In this document: positions 61,327-64,000 of the stretch, piece by piece
Position numbering within the stretch: position 1 is the first letter of the stretch
How the letters are laid out: each line of letters begins with the position of its first letter
NCBI GenBank assembly: GCA_040400875.1
Contig: JBBAPK010000005.1
Location: 42,678 to 106,677 of the forward strand
Direction: 5' to 3'
Length of the DNA stretch: 64,000 nt
Source: PBB1 sp040400875
Lineage (GTDB): Bacteria; Pseudomonadota; Gammaproteobacteria; Burkholderiales; Burkholderiaceae_C
Notes under the pieces: model-generated
What the model was told of the DNA's origin: nothing
Seen by the model: only the letters and a program-made list of their open reading frames with translations
Databases searched by the model: none
Position numbers and translations under genes: made by a program

Positions 61327-62775
61327 TCATCGTCCGGGGCGTGCCAAAGGCCTTGTGCGCTCGAATGCCCGCGCCGCTCGCAGCACCAGCGCATCGCCGA
61401 ACATCGGCCCCACGATCTGCAGCCCGATCGGCAAGCCGTCAGCGGTCAAGCCGCACGGGATGCTACAGGCGGGCTGCTGCGTCAGGTTGAACGGGTGGCA
61501 GAAGGGCGTCCAGCCCAGCATGGTCTCGGCAGACATGGGCCGCTGTCCGGCGGGTAGGGCGTCGAACGCGGGCACCGCCACGCTGGGGGTCACCAGCACA
61601 TCGAAGCGTTGCATGAACTGCCGCATGTGCGAGCCCAGTTCGACGCGCCGCTGGTGCAGGCTTTGCAGCTCGAGCACGCCAAGGGTCGAGCCGATGTGCG
61701 CTTGAGCCGCAAAATCGGGGTCGGCCACGCTGCGCTGCGCTGGCGCCAACCGGCTCCACAGCGACCACACGGTCGCAAACCACAGGCCGGTGGTGATCTC
61801 AAGCGGGTCTTCGAACCCCGGGTCGATCGCCTCGACCTGGGCGCCCAGCGATTGCAGCTCGAAGACCGCGCGCTCGCACGCGGCCGCCACTTCGGGGTGA
61901 ACCTGTTTGGCGTAGCCGAGCTGGGGCGACCAGGCCACGCGCAGGCCGTTCACGCCATCGTCGAGGCCTGCGGTGTGGTCGCGCCCGTCGGGTGGCAGCG
62001 AACTCCAGTCGCGCGCATCGGGGCGCGCCAGCACGTTCATCATCAGCGCGGCATCGCGCACGCTCATGGTGATGGGGCCGATGTGGGCCACGCTGCCGAA
62101 GGGAGATGGCGGATACGCCGGCACCCGACCGAAGCTAGGCTTGAAGCCGAAGGTGCCGCACAGCGCCGCCGGAATGCGCACGCTGCCAGCCCCGTCGGTG
62201 CCCACCGACAGCGGCCCCATGCCAGCAGCCACCGCCACCGCCGAGCCGCCCGATGAGCCGCCGGGCGTGCGATCGAGCCGCCAGGGGTTGCGCGTCAGCC
62301 CGGTGAGCGGCGAATTGGTTTCGGCCTTGCAGCCAAACTCGGGCGTGGTGGTCTTGCCCAGCAGCACCGCGCCGGCTTCGCGCAGCCGGGCGGTGGCTGG
62401 CGCATCGACGTCCCAGGCCTGCGCCGCATCGACGGTGCGGCTGCCGCGACGTGTCGGCCAGCCGCGCGTGAGGATCAGGTCCTTGACGGAGACCGGCACG
62501 CCTTCGAGTTCGCCGCAGGCGGTGCCATCGCGTCGCCAGGCTTGCCAGCGGGCTTCGCTGCGACGTGCCGCAGCCAGGGCGTCTTCGGCCGCGACCAGCA
62601 CGAAGGCGTTGACTTGGGGCTCAAGCCGCGCGATGCGCTCAAGCACCGCGCGGGTGGCCTCAACGGGCGAGGCCGCGCCCGATCGGAAGGCATCGAGCAG
62701 CTCGCTGGCCGTCGCATCGGCCAGGCTGGGTGCCAGCTGCTCGATGCCTTGGGCCGGACCCGGTCCGCTGTCCAT
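61327..62775 (-). CDS. Amidase-signature family hydrolase
   Basis: A 482-residue enzyme with the Ser-cis-Ser-Lys triad: K98 in VSVKDLIL, S174 in PGGSSGGS and S198 in TDGAGSVRIPA, 24 residues apart as in the family. GFKPSFGRVP follows. It hydrolyses an amide, substrate unknown. It is not GatA by context, since gatB and gatC are absent. First of a minus-strand string with the Ntn-like protein and a binding protein. Confidence 0.9.
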   Translation of the reverse strand: MDSGPGPAQGIEQLAPSLADATASELLDAFRSGAASPVEATRAVLERIARLEPQVNAFVLVAAEDALAAARRSEARWQAWRRDGTACGELEGVPVSVKDLILTRGWPTRRGSRTVDAAQAWDVDAPATARLREAGAVLLGKTTTPEFGCKAETNSPLTGLTRNPWRLDRTPGGSSGGSAVAVAAGMGPLSVGTDGAGSVRIPAALCGTFGFKPSFGRVPAYPPSPFGSVAHIGPITMSVRDAALMMNVLARPDARDWSSLPPDGRDHTAGLDDGVNGLRVAWSPQLGYAKQVHPEVAAACERAVFELQSLGAQVEAIDPGFEDPLEITTGLWFATVWSLWSRLAPAQRSVADPDFAAQAHIGSTLGVLELQSLHQRRVELGSHMRQFMQRFDVLVTPSVAVPAFDALPAGQRPMSAETMLGWTPFCHPFNLTQQPACSIPCGLTADGLPIGLQIVGPMFGDALVLRAARAFERTRPLARPGR

Positions 62776-62795
62776 GGACCGGGTTCGCGGGTTGA

Positions 62796-64000
62796 TTACT
62801 GCGATGCCGACAGTGTGTAGTTGCCGGTGCCGGTGTACCTCGTCACGCGCAGGTAGACCGTGACCGCTGCGGAGCCGGTGTTGGTGTACGAGAGCTGATC
62901 GGTCAGACCGGTGCCCAGGATGCTCCGAGTGATCTGGGTGCTGCCAGTGGAGTTGTAAAGGTACAGGTCGAAGTCGACGTTGGAAGCCATCGTGAGCGAA
63001 GCTGTCAGGGTCTTACCCGCACCGACCGTCAGCCGGTAGTAATCGGTGTCGGTGCTGCTGCTGATGCTGCCATTGATGCTGACCGGGTTGGCGCTGATCA
63101 CCTGAGCGCTGGTGGCGCTGTTGTTGCTGCTGGTTGTTTCGGTCACTGCGGTCACCGAGCCGCAGGCCAGGGTGCTGAAACTGCTCTCTTTGCCATAAAC
63201 GGTGCCACCGCTGCTCACGCCTTTGGCGCGGAGGTAGTAGGTGCTGCTGCACGCGAGCCCCGACAGGGCGCGGGTGGCGCTGCCGGTGGTGGTCACGGCG
63301 CTCGGGGTGGCCGCCAGACCGGTGGTGCTGTAACTGCCGCTCACGGTGCCGTACTCGAAGGTCACCGTGGTGCTGCCGCCGTTGGCCGTGATCGTGCTGT
63401 TGAGCGTGGCGCTGGCGATGCTGATGCTGGTGGCAGCGCCGGTGGTCACCGTGGGCGCGCAGGCCGCTGTCAGAAAGTTGGCCTCGTTGCCAACGGCCGT
63501 GCCGGTGCTGTTGGCGCCTGTGGCACGGAAGTAGTAGCGGGTGTTGCAGCTCAAGCCCGAAATCGCCAGGGAGGCTGAGCCAAAGCTGCTCACCGGAGTT
63601 CCGCTGGTGGCGGCCAGCCCGGTGGATGAATAAACACCGCTGGCGGAGCCAAGGTCAAAGGTCACTGCGGTGCTCGAGCCGTTGGCGGTGATGGTGCTGT
63701 TGAGGGTGGCGGCGGAGGCCGTGATCCTGGACGTTGCCGTGGTTGTGACGGAAGGGGCCGCAGGCGTAGCGCTTCCCCCGGCGGCCAGCGCAGCGTTCAC
63801 CGCCGCAGTCGCATCCACGATGCCTGCGCCGCACTGGGAGCAGGCGGCCGGGAACGGCCGCGCGGTGTTCATGAGCGCGCTTTTCACTTGATCGGGTGTC
63901 ATCCCCGGGTTCTTCGCCAGCATCAGCGCGACCACGGCCGACACATGCGGCGTGGCCATTGAGGTGCCTTGGTAGTAGGCGTAGCTGTCATTGCCTGGCG
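62796..64000 (-). CDS. Subtilisin-family (S8) exported protease, C-terminal part (N-terminus beyond window)
   Basis: About 400 codons of a larger gene; the frame is open at the right edge. The catalytic Ser lies in YYQGTSMATPHVSAVVALML, the S8 signature. A Cys-containing segment closes the catalytic domain. Two fibronectin-III-like repeats of about 95 residues follow, both with ATLNSTITANG and a STTGLAAT or SSTGLAAT motif, then a pre-peptidase C-terminal beta domain (YRLTVGAGKTLTASL, VDFDLYLYNSTGS). Probably secreted. His and Asp of the triad are outside the window. Confidence 0.92.
   Translation of the reverse strand, partial: PGNDSYAYYQGTSMATPHVSAVVALMLAKNPGMTPDQVKSALMNTARPFPAACSQCGAGIVDATAAVNAALAAGGSATPAAPSVTTTATSRITASAATLNSTITANGSSTAVTFDLGSASGVYSSTGLAATSGTPVSSFGSASLAISGLSCNTRYYFRATGANSTGTAVGNEANFLTAACAPTVTTGAATSISIASATLNSTITANGGSTTVTFEYGTVSGSYSTTGLAATPSAVTTTGSATRALSGLACSSTYYLRAKGVSSGGTVYGKESSFSTLACGSVTAVTETTSSNNSATSAQVISANPVSINGSISSSTDTDYYRLTVGAGKTLTASLTMASNVDFDLYLYNSTGSTQITRSILGTGLTDQLSYTNTGSAAVTVYLRVTRYTGTGNYTLSASQ

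Overview
The window is GC-rich, gene-dense bacterial chromosome, most likely from a betaproteobacterium of the order Burkholderiales (Comamonadaceae or the Leptothrix/Rubrivivax type). The basis is gene content and order: thrB with a BPSS1780-type membrane protein and a DUF2782 gene beside polA, the yicC-gmk-rpoZ-spoT string, slpA-ispH, rph-rdgB-hemW, DUF3422, and a VPLPA-CTERM sorted protein. No ribosomal RNA gene, transposase, integrase or phage structural gene was seen. This assignment is an inference from reading, not from a database search.

Layout. 1-4.2 kb holds envelope or secreted proteins: a PHP-domain exported phosphoesterase running off the left edge, a VPLPA-CTERM protein, a degenerate PCuAC-like protein and a lipoprotein. 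4.4-9.9 kb is a minus-strand group: membrane-fused spermidine synthase, 2OG-Fe(II) oxygenase, BPSS1780 protein, thrB, DUF2782. 10-19 kb is core replication and tRNA modification (polA, gluQRS, trhO, dnaE). 19-25.5 kb is rich in lipid genes: psd, a membrane-anchored class III aminotransferase, an Mpo1-like membrane protein, a GT4 glycosyltransferase, lplT, then greB. 25.6-34.3 kb is housekeeping and signalling: spoT, rpoZ, gmk, yicC, a kinase/PP2C pair, rph, rdgB, hemW. 34.3-38.9 kb holds cheB, cheD, cheR, a GGDEF cyclase and an FlhG-like ATPase. 38.9-44.3 kb holds smr, radC, slpA, ispH, serS, tapT and trxC.

44.3-55.5 kb is the accessory region. It has an orphan binding protein without a signal peptide, three type II toxin-antitoxin modules (ParDE/RelBE-like, HigBA, FitAB/VapBC-like), a DegP-type protease, an AT-rich response-regulator cyclase, an exported HNH protein and a tRNA-Ser. 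Its centrepiece is a Mrr-type nuclease/SF2 helicase gene of 1,135 codons with seven tandem helicase-associated repeats. That gene starts 10 bp after higA and is interrupted by three in-frame nonsense codons and no frameshift. Two of the TA modules have clear operator palindromes.

55.5-64 kb holds a small Cys-rich protein, a photolyase, a 583-bp intergenic tract of palindromic repeats, DUF3422, and a minus-strand set of a branched-chain-type binding protein, a proteasome-like Ntn-hydrolase candidate, an amidase, and the C-terminal part of a subtilisin-family protease cut by the right edge.

The most unusual objects are the nonsense-split helicase next to HigBA, the proteasome-like protein with a TTG start that places Thr at the mature N-terminus, the aminotransferase/Mpo1-like pair, and the cyclase lacking its transition-state arginine.
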